A stretch of DNA of 64,000 nt, taken from assembly GCA_950097015.1 (NCBI GenBank), contig CATNEN010000005.1:5323501-5387500 (forward strand), written 5' to 3'. This document shows positions 32,331 through 42,747 of the stretch, one piece after another (position 1 is the stretch's first letter; each line of letters starts with the position of its first letter). Both the position numbers and the translations under genes were made by a program. Source of the DNA: Macrostomum hystrix (taxonomy: Eukaryota; Platyhelminthes; Macrostomidae). Below the pieces are notes generated by a model that was given only the letters and a program-made list of their open reading frames with translations, did not search any database and was not told where the DNA came from.

Positions 32331-32655
32331 ACTCTCTTCTCTCCTGTCTCCTCTCTCTTCTCTCCTCTCTCCTCTCTTCCGTCTCCTCTCTCCTCTCTTC
32401 TGTCTTCTCTCTCCTGTCTCCTCTCTTCTCTCTCCTGTCTCCTCTCTTCTCTCTCCTGTCTCCTGTCTTCTCTCTCCTGTCTCCTCTCTTCTCTCTCCTG
32501 TCTCCTCTCTTCTCTCTCCTGTCTCATCTATTCTCTCTCCTGTCTCATCTCTCCTCTCTTCTCTCTCCTGTCTCATCTCTACTCTCTCCTCTCTTCTGTC
32601 TCCTCTCTCCTCTCTCCTGTCTCCTGTCTACTGTGTCCTGTCTGCTCTCTCCCTT
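32331..32655. repeat. 21-bp CT-rich minisatellite
   Basis: Degenerate unit of about 21 bp (CTCTCCTGTCTCCTCTCTTC plus T), about 15 copies, directly abutting the SINE fragment on its left. Confidence 0.9.
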
Positions 32656-33149
32656 CTTCTATATCCTCTTCCCATCAGGTCGCTCCACTACTCCCTCTAA
32701 TGAGCCTGATAGTAGTCCAGTTTCAAAGTCATTTTTACATTCAAGCAGACTTAAAGCACCCAAAAAAACTATTAGAAAACTATAGAAAAAGCAGAATCCA
32801 AAGGAATTTTAATACGACGTAGTCCTGCAAGAAGCCCAAACTATAGGTGCCTAAAGCTATCCCATTTGATGGCTGAACAAGCTGTTCTATATCGCAGCAG
32901 AACCTTTGCGCATGGAAATAGTTTATTAAGAACTTTTAGGACCCAGGAATATCCCAACCGCAAATGATGATGCATAGTCCAGTTAGGAGACTGGTGGAAT
33001 GCTGTCAAAGTTGCCGGATGTATTTTTACAACTGAATAGAGGAAATTGATGAGGCCGTTTGTGACCGTGTGTACGAGCTATAGCTGCATCTGTGATAGCA
33101 ATTATACAAATTCCCAGCTTGATGCATGCGGAAAATAAAAAGGGTTTGG
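32656..33149. other. Anonymous spacer
   Basis: Unique sequence; no gene recognised. Confidence 0.35.
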
Positions 33150-34375
33150 TAACAGCAGATAGTAACAAAGAATGGTAACAGCTGATGGTAACAGCAGATA
33201 GTAACAAAGAATGGTAATAGCTGATGGTAACAGCAGATAGTAACAAAGAATGGTAATAGCTGATGGTAACAGCAGATAGTAACAGGCAATGGTAACAGGC
33301 AATGGTAACAGGGAATGGTAATAGCTGATGGTAACAGGGAATAGTAACAGCTGATGGTAACAGAGAATGGTAACAGAGAATGGTAACAGCTGATGGTAAC
33401 AGGCAATGGTAACAGGCAATGGTAACAGGAAATGGTAACAGGCAATGGTAACAGGGAATGGTAATAGCTGATGGTAACAGGGAATAGTAACAGCTGATGG
33501 TAACAGAGAATGGTAACAGAGAATGGTAACAGCTGATGGTAACAGAGAATGGTAACAGCTGATGGTAACAGGCAATGGTAACAGGCAATGGTAACAGGCA
33601 ATGGTAACAGCTGATGGTAACAGGGAATGGTAATAGCTGATGGTAACAGCTGATGGTAACAGCTGATGGTAACAGAGAATGGTAACAGCTGATGGTAACC
33701 GAGAATAGTAACAGCTGATGGTAACCGAGAATGGTAACAGCTAATGGTAACAGAGAATGGTAACAGCTGATGGTAACAGCTAATGGTAACAGAGAATGGT
33801 AACAGCTGATGGTAACAGAGAATGGTAACAGCTAATGGTAACAGAGAATGGTAACAGCTGATGGTAACCGAGAATGGTAAGCTGATGGTAACAGGGAATG
33901 GTAACAGCTGATGGTAACAGGGAATGGTAACAGCTGATGGTAACAGGGAATGGTAACAGCTGATGGTAACAGGGAATGGTAACAGCTGATGGTAACCGAG
34001 AATGGTAAGCTGATGGTAACAGGGAATGGTAACAGCTGATGGTAACCGAGAATGGTAACAGCTGATGGTAACCGAGAATGGTAACAGCTAATGGTAACAG
34101 AGAATGGTAACAGCTGATGGTAACAGCTAATGGTAACAGAGAATGGTAACAGCTGATGGTAACAGAGAATGGTAACAGCTAATGGTAACAGAGAATGGTA
34201 ACAGCTGATGGTAACCGAGAATGGTAAGCTGATGGTAACAGGGAATGGTAACAGCTGATGGTAACAGGGAATGGTAACAGCTGATGGTAACAGGGAATGG
34301 TAACAGCTGATGGTAACAGGGAATGGTAACAGCTGATGTTAACAGGGAATGGTAATAGCTGATGGTAACAGCTGA
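33150..34375. repeat. 13-bp (dimeric 26-bp) minisatellite
   Basis: Units ATGGTAACAGCTG, ATGGTAACAGAGA, ATGGTAACAGGCA and ATGGTAACAGGGA, often alternating, about 94 copies. It begins 18 bp downstream of the stop codon of the Ly6-type gene, so it would lie in that gene's 3' UTR or immediately beyond. Confidence 0.95.
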
Positions 34376-34393
34376 GGAACTGTGGCCTGTTAA

Positions 34394-36211
34394 TCAATCA
34401 ATAACCCTGAACATCCAGAACAGAACAGTCATAGAAATAGTCACAAAACCATCGTCAGTGCACAAGCCGCCAAGCCTGCGGCCCCTGTTGCAGCCATCGA
34501 AGCGGCACATGGACAGGCATCCTTCAAAATAGTCTCCATCGAAATCCTTGCTTGTGTGCTCAAAGTGATCGGCATGGTTTGAGCGTTGTACGGCAAATTT
34601 TCCACAATGACTCTTCAAAGAATTGTCTATGAGAGTGTCCACGGAACATTGGCGAATCAAGACCTCCTGACCGTCAGAGTGTCGGCGACCTTTCAACTTA
34701 AAGCAGTAGCGCGCGGGGTAGAGGCCATAGACACCTGGGCGGCCCTGGCTGCAGTCGGCAGTCAGAGAAATAGCGGTAGAATTGAATGGATCGTGACAGG
34801 CCGGATTTGAACCGTTGATTGATAGACAGACGAAACATGCAATGCCAGCTGAGACTGATTATGAATGTCATTGTTGCGTATGGTTGCTATGCATGAAATA
34901 AAAACTATTTTTGCTACATTTTATAGGGCTGCTTTAGGAGCCATGGATTTTAAGGACTAAAGGTATGACCACGGAGTTCGGATGACGTCACCTTGGATTT
35001 AGGATGGTATTACCTTGGATTTAGGAGGGTATCACCTTGGATTTAAGAGGGTATCACCTTGGATTTAGGAGGGTATCACCTTGGATTTAGGAGGGTATCA
35101 CCTTGGATTTAGGAGGGTATCACCTTGGATTTAAGAGGGTATTACCTTGGATTTAGGAGGGTATCACCTTGGATTTAAGAGGGTATCACCTTGGATTTAG
35201 GAGGGTATCACAATGAATTTAGAAGGGTATCACAATGGATTTAGGAGGGTATCACCTTGGATTTAAGAGGGTATTACCTTGGATTTAGGAGGGTATCACC
35301 TTGGATTTACGAGGGTATCACCTTGGATTTAGGAGGGTATCACCTTGGATTTAAGAGGGTATCACCTTGGATTTAGGAGGGTATCACAATGGATTTAGGA
35401 GGGTATCACAATGGATTTAGGAGGGTATCACAATGGATTTAGGAGGGTATCACAATGGATTTAGGAGGGTATCACAATGGATTTAGGAGGGTATCAGAAT
35501 GGATTTAGGAGGGTATCACAATGGATTTAGGAGGGTATCAGAATGGATTTAGGAGGGTATCACAATGAATTTAGAAGGGTATCACAATGAATTTAGGAGG
35601 GTATCACAATGGATTTAGGAGGGTATCACAATGGATTTAGGAGGGTATCACAATGGATTTAGGAGGGTATCAGAATGGATTTAGGAGGGTATCACAATGA
35701 ATTTAGAAGGGTATCACAATGGATTTAGGAGGGTATCACAATGGATTTAGGAGGGTATCACAATGGATTTAGGAGGGTATCACAATGGATTTAGGAGGGT
35801 ATCACAATGGATTTAGGAGGGTATCAGAATGGATTTAGGAGGGTATCACAATGGATTTAAGAGGGTATCACCTTGGATTTAGGAGGGTATCACTATGGAT
35901 TTAGGAGGGTATCACAATGGATTTAAGAGGGTATCACCTTGGATTTAGGAGGGTATCACAATGGATTTAGGAGGGTATCACAATGGATTTAGGAGGTATC
36001 ACTATGGATTTAGGAGGGTATCACAATGGATTTAGGAGGTATCACTATGGATTTAGGAGGGTATCACTATGGATTTAGGAGGGTATCACTATGGTAATTT
36101 GCTCAAAAACTTACCTGAAAGAGCTGACATTGACAATAGAGCCAATAGCAAAACCCAGCCACAATGGCAGCACGGATAACAAAGTGAATTGCAAAAACGA
36201 AGTCGAAGCAT
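34394..36211 (-). CDS. Ly6/uPAR-fold (quiver/sleepless-type) GPI-anchored protein
   Basis: Two exons: 36211-36115 and 34848-34394, 183 residues. Exon 1 starts with ATG and encodes a signal peptide (hydrophobic core WVLLLALLSMSALS), ending at donor GTAAGT in phase 1. Exon 2 follows TCTCAG and restores frame as A-G-I-A-CFVC. The mature part has the Ly6 pattern: CFVCLSINGSNPACHDPFN at the start, paired cysteines at ADC, RYCFK, RQC, SHC and GCLSMC, and the closing RFDGCN. A C-terminal hydrophobic stretch (FVTISMTVLFWMF) looks like a GPI-anchor signal. The NPAC-DPFN start is typical of the quiver/sleepless group, which modulate ion channels and receptors at the surface; that function is inference. 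The 1.27-kb intron is almost filled by a 22-bp array. The first exon has an unusually cysteine-rich pre-core (CYPCCHC). Too fragmented to appear as one long open frame. Confidence 0.8.
34983..36095. repeat. 22-bp minisatellite in Ly6 gene intron
   Basis: About 50 copies of a 22-bp unit containing GGATTTAGGAGGGTATCAC, with CCTT in the left third and CAAT or CTAT to the right. It ends 20 bp from the donor of exon 1 and fills most of the single intron. Confidence 0.96.
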
Positions 36212-36376
36212 TTTAACTTAGCCTTTTGCAAAGAAACTAACAATTTTTTATATTCGTAGCCGATGCTCCAGAATCAGATTTTTGGAACAATTTATGGATA
36301 CATTTAGAGTTATACAGGAGGGGATTGAAGGGACAGAGCCAGGAAGGGACCAATTGATCTTCCAATCAGCCAAGAC

Positions 36377-36408
<32 letters not shown>

Positions 36409-36409
36409 C
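36377..36409. repeat. (CAG)n trinucleotide repeat
   Basis: Eleven CAG triplets, upstream of the Ly6 gene. Either strand could encode a homopolymer (Gln or Cys), but no gene was recognised over it. Confidence 0.9.
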
Positions 36410-37179
36410 CATTTTGCGCCCTTTCAGTTCGACAATTGACAACGGAGCCCTTATCTTATCAGGACCAGCTCTATGGTTTCTAGTATCGATTTTGTCTCTC
36501 CGATAGACTTTCTCGCGGGCTAAATATTCGTCTCGTGTTTAAAAAATACTGCTCCGTTTTAGAAGAGCACATTTTCAAACGATTATTTTAGGATTTTTGA
36601 ACTCTGTCAGTACTACTCACATGTAGTGTAGTGAGTAGTAGTATGTTAGGGGTTTACCGGCTGCCCTGGCTTCAATTATAAATAGTATGCTTGTCTATAT
36701 ACGATTATAATTGTTAATAGTATTTGTTAAAAGAAGAAAAACAAAAATATCTAAAAATATTTAATGACTACTTAAACCAGTAGTATAATTATACAAAAAG
36801 AATATAGATTTAATTTGCAAGTGTATTATCTTTAAATTTCACTTTTAGACTTTACTAAGTCTGACTTAAAAGGCTGCAACCAAAAGTGACAAATAAAAAA
36901 CAAAATAATTTAGAAGAGGAATGACGGCGCTTAGTTAAAATGAAATCTACTAAATAGTTGGCAACTGTTGCATTTAAATAGGCTATTTCCAAATAACAGC
37001 AGCAGAAAACAAATGCCATTTAGATTTAATCTAGTGGATAAATACGCAAAAATTAAAGTACATTTTTGTTACTACAGCTTTACATGACAAATAGATATTA
37101 AAATGCATTTGTGGGCTACTGCCTCAGATTTCGGGTCAAACCACTGACACATTATCCTACGTAAAGCTGCACATTGTCA
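36410..37179. other. Anonymous AT-rich spacer
   Basis: Very AT-rich, no gene recognised. It separates the Ly6 gene from glomulin and its array. Confidence 0.4.
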
Positions 37180-37717
37180 GAATTATCCCCTTACACTGCT
37201 CGCAGGGAAGAATTATCCCCTCACACAGTCAGTCAGCTCGCAGAGGAGAATTATCCCCTCACACAGCCAGTCAGGTCGCAGGGAAGAATTATCCCCTCAC
37301 ACAGTCAGTCAGGTTGCAGGCGAAAATTATCCCATCACACAGTCAGTCAGGTTGCAGGCGAAAATTATCCCATCACACAGTCAGTCAGGTTGCAGGGGAG
37401 AATTATCCCATCACACAGTCAGTCGGACGCAGGGGAGAATTATCCCATCACACAGTCAGTCGGACGCAGGGGAGAATTATACCATCACACAGTCAGTCAG
37501 GTCGCAGGGGAGAATTATCCCATCACACAGTCAGTCGGACGCAGGGGAGAATTATCCCCTCACACAGTCAGTCAGGTCGCAGGGGAGAATTATCCCATCA
37601 CACAGTCAGTCGGACGCAGGGGAGAATTATCCCATCACACAGTCAGTCAGGTCGCAGGGGAGAATTATCCCATCACACAGTCAGTCAGGTTGCAGGGGAG
37701 AATTATCCCATCACACG
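37180..37717. repeat. 38-bp minisatellite overlapping the glomulin stop codon
   Basis: About 14 units of 35-38 bp (GAATTATCCCATCACACAGT followed by CAGTCAGGTCGCAGGGGA). The last unit at the right is the end of the glomulin coding sequence: TCACACGGTCAGGTCGCTGG at 37711-37730 encodes the final residues and the TGA. Confidence 0.93.
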
Positions 37718-40060
37718 GTCAGGTCGCTGGGATCCCAGGAGTCGTCCGGGATGTGGGTGACCTCGGTGGCGTCCCTCACGTAGGGGTTGTTGGCGTCGCC
37801 CTCGGGTAGCGGCGCGGCGGTCACCCAGTCCGGCCGCATGCGGTCGAGGGCGTCGCAGGCCTCACTGTGGACGAAGACGAGCAGCTCGAGGCGGTTCAGC
37901 GCCTCCCGCATGACCCGGCGCTTCTCCGACCGCGACATAGGCGGCAGCGGCACCCCGGCCACTGAGATGCTCGGCTCGATGCCGTCTGCCCGCATCTCTT
38001 CGGCTGGCACGATCAGGTCCTCCTCCGTGGTCGGGTTGCGGTACTCGGCCTGCAGACGTGATAACACACTTTTCGATACATATCGGCTAAAGACTATACA
38101 AAAATAATTTGTTAACATAAGTTCGATTATATATTTTTCGGTACATATCGGCTACAGACAATATAAAGATAAACTGCTAACTAAAAGGGCATATATTATT
38201 TTTTTTCGATACATATCGGCTATATGAAGATGTTACTATGAGAAAGAAGATTATTCTTGAATTAGCTAAAAACTGTTTCATTTTCAATACATATCGGCTA
38301 CAGATAATTCTATAAACTCAGCTACACGAGATTAGATTCTTTCTATACATATAGGCCATTAAGTATTTTTACAATACACATTGTCTACAGGCAAAAAACC
38401 CTTTATTTATGACTATAAAGTCTAAAGCTGTTTCGATACATATCGGGAAAAGAACACCTAACTGCACACCCACTGCCTCACCTTGTAGTGCGCCATGGAC
38501 ATGTTGAAGCCGGTGCGCATCTCATCCAGGTAGGTCTCGGTGATGATCCGGTGCCGATTCCAGAACAGGCTGCGGTTCTGCCGGTCCCTCAGGGCCAGAA
38601 ACTTCAGCAGGTTCAGGCCGGCAATGATGGTCTCAGCCTCCTCCAGCATGTCAGAGACGGCACCCTTGGGCAGAGAGAAGGCTTTGTCCAGCAGGCGCAG
38701 AGCAGAGCTGCCTGTGAACAGCTCAACCTGCGGGCTGGCCGGCTTGCCGGAGTCGCAGGCGTCCAGCGCCAAGGCAAGCTGGTCCTTCAGCCGGCTGATG
38801 AAGAAGCCGCGGCAGCTAGCATGGTCCTGGGAGTTCAGGCTGCGCAGGATGGCCCGGTGACGACCTGCGGGACCAGCGGCAGCGAAGATGGCGGAGAGGC
38901 AGTCAAGAGCTTGCCTGCGGCAGTCAGCAGCTGGCTGATGGATGAGGCATCGCTGCAGGGCCGCCCAGAACTCTCGGAACTCGGTCAAATCCCACAGCCC
39001 GGCATCCAGCAAGTCCGGCTCCGGCACGAGCCGATGCAGCAGCGACAGGGCGACTCGAGCTGCTGCGGCTGACTCGCCTGACAGGGAAGAAGACAGCACA
39101 GGCAGCAGCTGCAGCATCAGGTGAGAGCTTGAGTACACCTGAGATTGGGGATATATTAGTGAACGGATTTGTCTGAGTACACATGAGGATTAGGGATATT
39201 TTAGCAGTTCCCACACTCGCTGAAATCCCACTCACCTGAGGAAACGCCGATCCCACATCGGCAGCCCCAGTGAGGATGGTGAAGGCAGCAGCCAGCCTGG
39301 CATTCGGGGAGGCGGTGACGTCATCGGAGGTGCCGCAGAGCAGCAATTGAGTCAAGCGCTGCCCCATCACTGAAGCCAGAAGCTGGGTGAGTTGGGATGC
39401 CAGGTCGCACGCATCGGACCTCAGTCGCTGGTCGCTGCTCCTCCAGCAGAGGTCGGCAGGCAGCAGCGGCTTCTCAAGCAGCCGCAGCGCGCAGCCGGCC
39501 ACCGCCCGCTGCAGCCGTGGAGCAGGATTCGAACCCGCGTCCTGCAGGAGGTCCCTGAGCAGCTGCAGCAGCTGGGCGGTGAGGCGCAAAGCTCGCTGAG
39601 TCTCGGGATCCGACTGCATCAGGGCGAGCTCATCGTCCTCCAGCGATGCCTGCGGATCTCCGCAGCTTTGAATGTGAGCTCCGAGCACGTCAAGAGCCGC
39701 CTCAGCGCTGGCTGCGCCAACTCGGGCCAAGCAGTTCCTGACAGACGGAATCAGCTGCTCAAATCTGCAGTCATCCTTGAAGCAATCCAGCGCCTCCAAT
39801 AGCACCAGCAGAACCTCCTTGGCGCTGCCGATTTTGGACAGCCGATCTCTGAGCACAGTTGAGCACAGTACAAACAGCACCGGATGCTGCTCAAGGTGTT
39901 CCTGGGTCAGGTACTGAGACAGGCAGCGAGCCACGTCCCAGGCTTCGTTGGCCAGCACTGAGTCCGGCGCCGCATCGAGACAGCGACGAAGCCTCGCCTC
40001 ATCGTCTGCTGCCAGACTGAGCTCAACCTCCGCGGTCAGCGACTGAGGCGTCGAGGGATC
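37711..40060 (-). CDS. GLMN: Glomulin (FAP68), 5' end incomplete
   Basis: Three exons found: 40060-39236, 39138-38482 and 38049-37711, all phase 0 with consensus sites (CAG/GTGAGT, CTCAG acceptor, AAG/GTGAGG, CTGCAG acceptor). Glomulin is a HEAT-like helical-repeat protein of the Ybp2/ARF4 family that binds RBX1 and restrains cullin-RING ubiquitin ligases. Recognition rests on the C-terminal half: LNLLKFLALRDRQN, then EMRTGFNMSMAHYK joined to AEYRN across the last intron, then SISVAGVPLPPMS and an amphipathic tail ending SDLTV. The N-terminal part is leucine-rich helical (ANEAWDVARCLSQYL, KEVLLVLLEALD). No in-frame ATG precedes 39700 or so, so a first coding exon of perhaps 30-50 codons must lie between 40063 and about 40490; I could not place it, and a SINE occupies much of that space. 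The stop codon sits in a minisatellite unit. Confidence 0.85.
38065..38450. repeat. Degenerate spaced repeat in glomulin intron
   Basis: TTTCGATACATATCGGCTA or close variants occur about six times at spacings of roughly 60 bp (near 38071, 38138, 38207, 38286, 38342, 38432). The core CGATACATATCG has inverted CGAT/ATCG ends. It looks like an old, decayed minisatellite. Confidence 0.65.
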
Positions 40061-40179
40061 CTGCAATGACGTTATTGGAGCACTTGTCTGGCAATTCCGC
40101 CCATTTTGCTGACTCCTGAGCACACAAGCACACAGTTACTGTATGTAGGTACACGCTCACACAGGTGTGTACATCTGCC

Positions 40180-40385
40180 CTGACTTTCTTATCGTCAGGC
40201 AGTGTACACTCTCACTGGGTCTAGGAGGTTGGCCCTCAGGGGCGTAAATTGCACAAGCCCCTAAGCCTTCTCTCCGCGGCTGCGCCCCAAATAAATGTGG
40301 CTTGGCAGCAGAATCGAGCTTAGGGACCTAGGTGCGAGAGGTAAACGCGTGATACCATTAGCTGCAGCTTTGCTATCTGGCTTCT
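40180..40385 (-). repeat. SINE family 2, copy 1
   Basis: Homologous over about 180 bp to 62210-62395, sharing CAGTGTACACTCTCACTG, GGCGTAAATTGCAC and AAGCCTTCTCTCCGCGGC. On the minus strand the head reads AGCTAATGGTATCACGCG, and at tRNA spacing GGTCCCTAAGCTCGATTC (A- and B-box-like), so it is a tRNA-derived SINE. It lies in the short gap between BRX1 and glomulin. Confidence 0.75.
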
Positions 40386-40499
40386 GATTATCAATCATCT
40401 TTCTACCTGACTTCTCTGGATCTCAAAAAAGAAATAATGAACCCAAGAACAACGAATTCAACCAATCAGATGCGTTGAACAGACACAACTTGGCATTTA

Positions 40500-40505
40500 T
40501 TTATT
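40500..40505 (-). terminator. Polyadenylation signal of BRX1
   Basis: AATAAA on the minus strand (within GGGAATAAATAAATGCC), 112 bp after the BRX1 stop codon. It supports 40617 as a genuine gene end. Confidence 0.6.
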
Positions 40506-40616
40506 CCCAAGCCACAATTTTTCAAGCGAAGAAAAATGCAGAAATATTTTTCAATTAGGTGACGATTAAGAAGCGTTTGATTAGTCCATCCACTTTGTTG
40601 AAATTGAAACGAAGCC

Positions 40617-41606
40617 TCACTGGAACACCTGGTCAGTTGGGTCAGCAGCAAACGTTGGCAAATCTGAATGCATTCTCTGCCTAATCTTGGCCTGCAATTT
40701 GCTCACATACTTCATGCTATTGCCAGCTCTAAGACGCGGCGGTGGCACATAGGCCGGATTGTCAAATAGGCAGGGACCGGTGAAACTACCGGACCAGATT
40801 CTGATTGGCCGGAGCACGCACCTGGGTCCAATCTCGGCCATATCGCCGGTTTCGTTGACAATTTGAAAATTTCTCAACCAAATGCGGCCATCCAGCCAGG
40901 CTAGGAGAAGCACGTGATCAATAAACGGCTTACTGTGCGGATGAGAACGCGGCACAGAGAACACCTGGGTTAGGAGTTCCTTCAATAAGCGCAACTGCGG
41001 ATTTGAGTCGAAAGCGGAATCGAAGGCTACAATATGTCTGGAGCCTTTCAGACAATTGCCAGTTAGCTTTAGTTCGCTCATAGTGTGAACATTTTCAACT
41101 AGAAACTTTGCGCTAGGACCTTGGCCGGCTTTGCTAAGCCACATGTACAGATCCTGCTTGCGCCTGGTCTCCAGGTACATCACGTGAGTAGCGTTGCGAG
41201 TCTCGGCAATCTCATTTAATAGGATGAGCTGATCTTTGCCAGCAAATTTCGAATCAGATTTAGCCTGCGGTAGAAGGGCTTGGAAATCTTTCAACAGATG
41301 CCTGCCAAGATAGGATACGCCGCGAGATGCCACAGTCAATAGCCGGACTCGATTAGTCCATTCAATCTTTTTAGTTGGCTCTCCGCCGCTGCGAACTTTC
41401 GGCGGCAGGACACCCGGTGCCTTCTTGGGATTCACTATGCGACGCACTTCTGATGCCATAGCAGACTTATTGGCCTTCTTATTGTTCGATTGCTTGGTTT
41501 TTGCTTTCATTGGAACTGTTGGACTCACAGCTATTCGCTGCTTCTTGGCTGTTGGTTGGCCATTAGCAGGCGAATGCTGCTGTTGCTGTTGCTGCTTTGT
41601 GCGCTT
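40617..41606 (-). CDS. BRIX1: Ribosome biogenesis protein BRX1 (Brix domain)
   Basis: One main exon of about 330 codons. BRX1 is a nucleolar factor needed for 60S subunit assembly. The Brix domain is clear: RVRLLTVASRGVSYLGRHLL, KKQDLYMWLS-type box (RRKQDLYMWLSKAGQGPSAK), then SELKLTGNCLKGSRHIVAFD, HPHSKPFIDHVLLL, DGRIWLRNFQI, EIGPRCVLRPIRI and SGSFTGPCLFDNP. The N-terminus is basic with a short glutamine run. A CTTGCAG acceptor just before 41606 suggests a tiny upstream exon; otherwise translation would start at the in-frame ATG at 41510. The protein stops at DPTDQVFQ, about 45 residues short of vertebrate relatives, which continue with a basic tail. The stop lies in CCAGTGAGG, which could also be read as a donor, but a poly(A) signal follows closely. 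Divergent neighbour of CDC73, 2.6 kb apart. Confidence 0.88.
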   Translation of the reverse strand, partial: KRTKQQQQQQHSPANGQPTAKKQRIAVSPTVPMKAKTKQSNNKKANKSAMASEVRRIVNPKKAPGVLPPKVRSGGEPTKKIEWTNRVRLLTVASRGVSYLGRHLLKDFQALLPQAKSDSKFAGKDQLILLNEIAETRNATHVMYLETRRKQDLYMWLSKAGQGPSAKFLVENVHTMSELKLTGNCLKGSRHIVAFDSAFDSNPQLRLLKELLTQVFSVPRSHPHSKPFIDHVLLLAWLDGRIWLRNFQIVNETGDMAEIGPRCVLRPIRIWSGSFTGPCLFDNPAYVPPPRLRAGNSMKYVSKLQAKIRQRMHSDLPTFAADPTDQVFQ

Positions 41607-42208
41607 CTGCAAGACCGAATTGTCTTTTTAGTGATTTTTGCGACAAAAACCAATACTAAAATCTTCATGATGAATGGATTTTAAAGAGGCTTATATTATT
41701 TTTTACAATTGTGTGCTAGTGTCAATAGCATAGTGCAAAAGCTGCTATGTGATATCTATGGAAACTAGCTTTGAATTTAGATTTACAGAATGTCTTTATA
41801 CATACATGCGCAACACCCGGCTGACCCGGCCGGGTGAAACGAGGGCCAAGCAAGGTAAATTGCAAAAACCAATCAACCAAGCGCAAAAAAATCAAAGGGG
41901 AGACCAAAGGACAAAAAAAGAAGGCGTGAAGAAAAGGAAAAAGGGGAGAGAAAAAGAGAGCAAATGAGAGCAAACTAAGTTGTAAATAGAGCAATGAAAC
42001 GAACTAAGTCGCAAATGAGAGCAAACTAAGTCGTAAATAGAGCAAAAACTAAGTTGCACGGCCGGCTAAGATTTGGGAGGTCACACATGTATGCTGGTTC
42101 TAACAGCTAATGCTAAATCATTGTTGTCAGCTTAAAGCTGCACATTTCAGCGAGACTCCTAAAAAATTCAGAATCAAACTGCCAAATCTTTTTATTACTC
42201 TAAATTCT

Positions 42209-42439
42209 ATGGCAAACCAGATCTCAGCCATTTGTGAATTTATCAGAGAGACATTAGTCAATCCTGTCTCCTGGTCGATTGGTTGCCTAATTTTAGTAGC
42301 ATTAAGTAATTACAGATCTAGTAGGCAGAGTTTATACATGCTTAACCATTGTATAATGTGGAATGAATACATTACATATGAAAATTACTTTAGTTTAAAT
42401 GGTTCTCTTACAAGTGCAAGTAAGCAAACACCTACCTAG
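42209..42439 (+). CDS. Small unrecognised open frame with one hydrophobic segment
   Basis: ATG followed by about 70 codons, including a likely membrane helix (WSIGCLILVALSNY). A GTAAGC donor-like site near 42421 would end an exon just before the stop. It lies in the divergent spacer between BRX1 and CDC73. No family recognised; it could be a first exon, a micropeptide or chance. Confidence 0.2.
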   Translation: MANQISAICEFIRETLVNPVSWSIGCLILVALSNYRSSRQSLYMLNHCIMWNEYITYENYFSLNGSLTSASKQTPT

Positions 42440-42747
42440 CCTACTATTTTGATTAAACTATCATTGAAAAGTACATGTTAAGAAACATTTTCATGTAGAC
42501 CCTACCTATAGAGGCTTATTTAGTAGCCCCTCTAATCATAACAAAGAAAAAATGTTTAGGTTAGACCTAAAATGTTTAGATAAAAAAACAGATTATTTAA
42601 ATGACTTCTTATTTTATTTATATTTTTCATTTAAGTCCTAGCATAATCTAGTTAGGCCTAGTCTAGAGCTAGGCTTACTTGCCACTTACACAAAACTCTG
42701 AAATATCTTAGGGGCCTAATTGCTTTCTATCTTGATCATATTTAATG

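Noticed and set aside
33150-34375. Overlapping Cys/Tyr/His/Leu-rich frames on the minus strand
   Set aside because: The 13-bp unit cycles through all frames; without stops it yields open frames in each.
39500-39545. tRNA-like GGATTCGAACCCGCGTC in glomulin
   Set aside because: It lies in uninterrupted coding sequence with no A box; chance.
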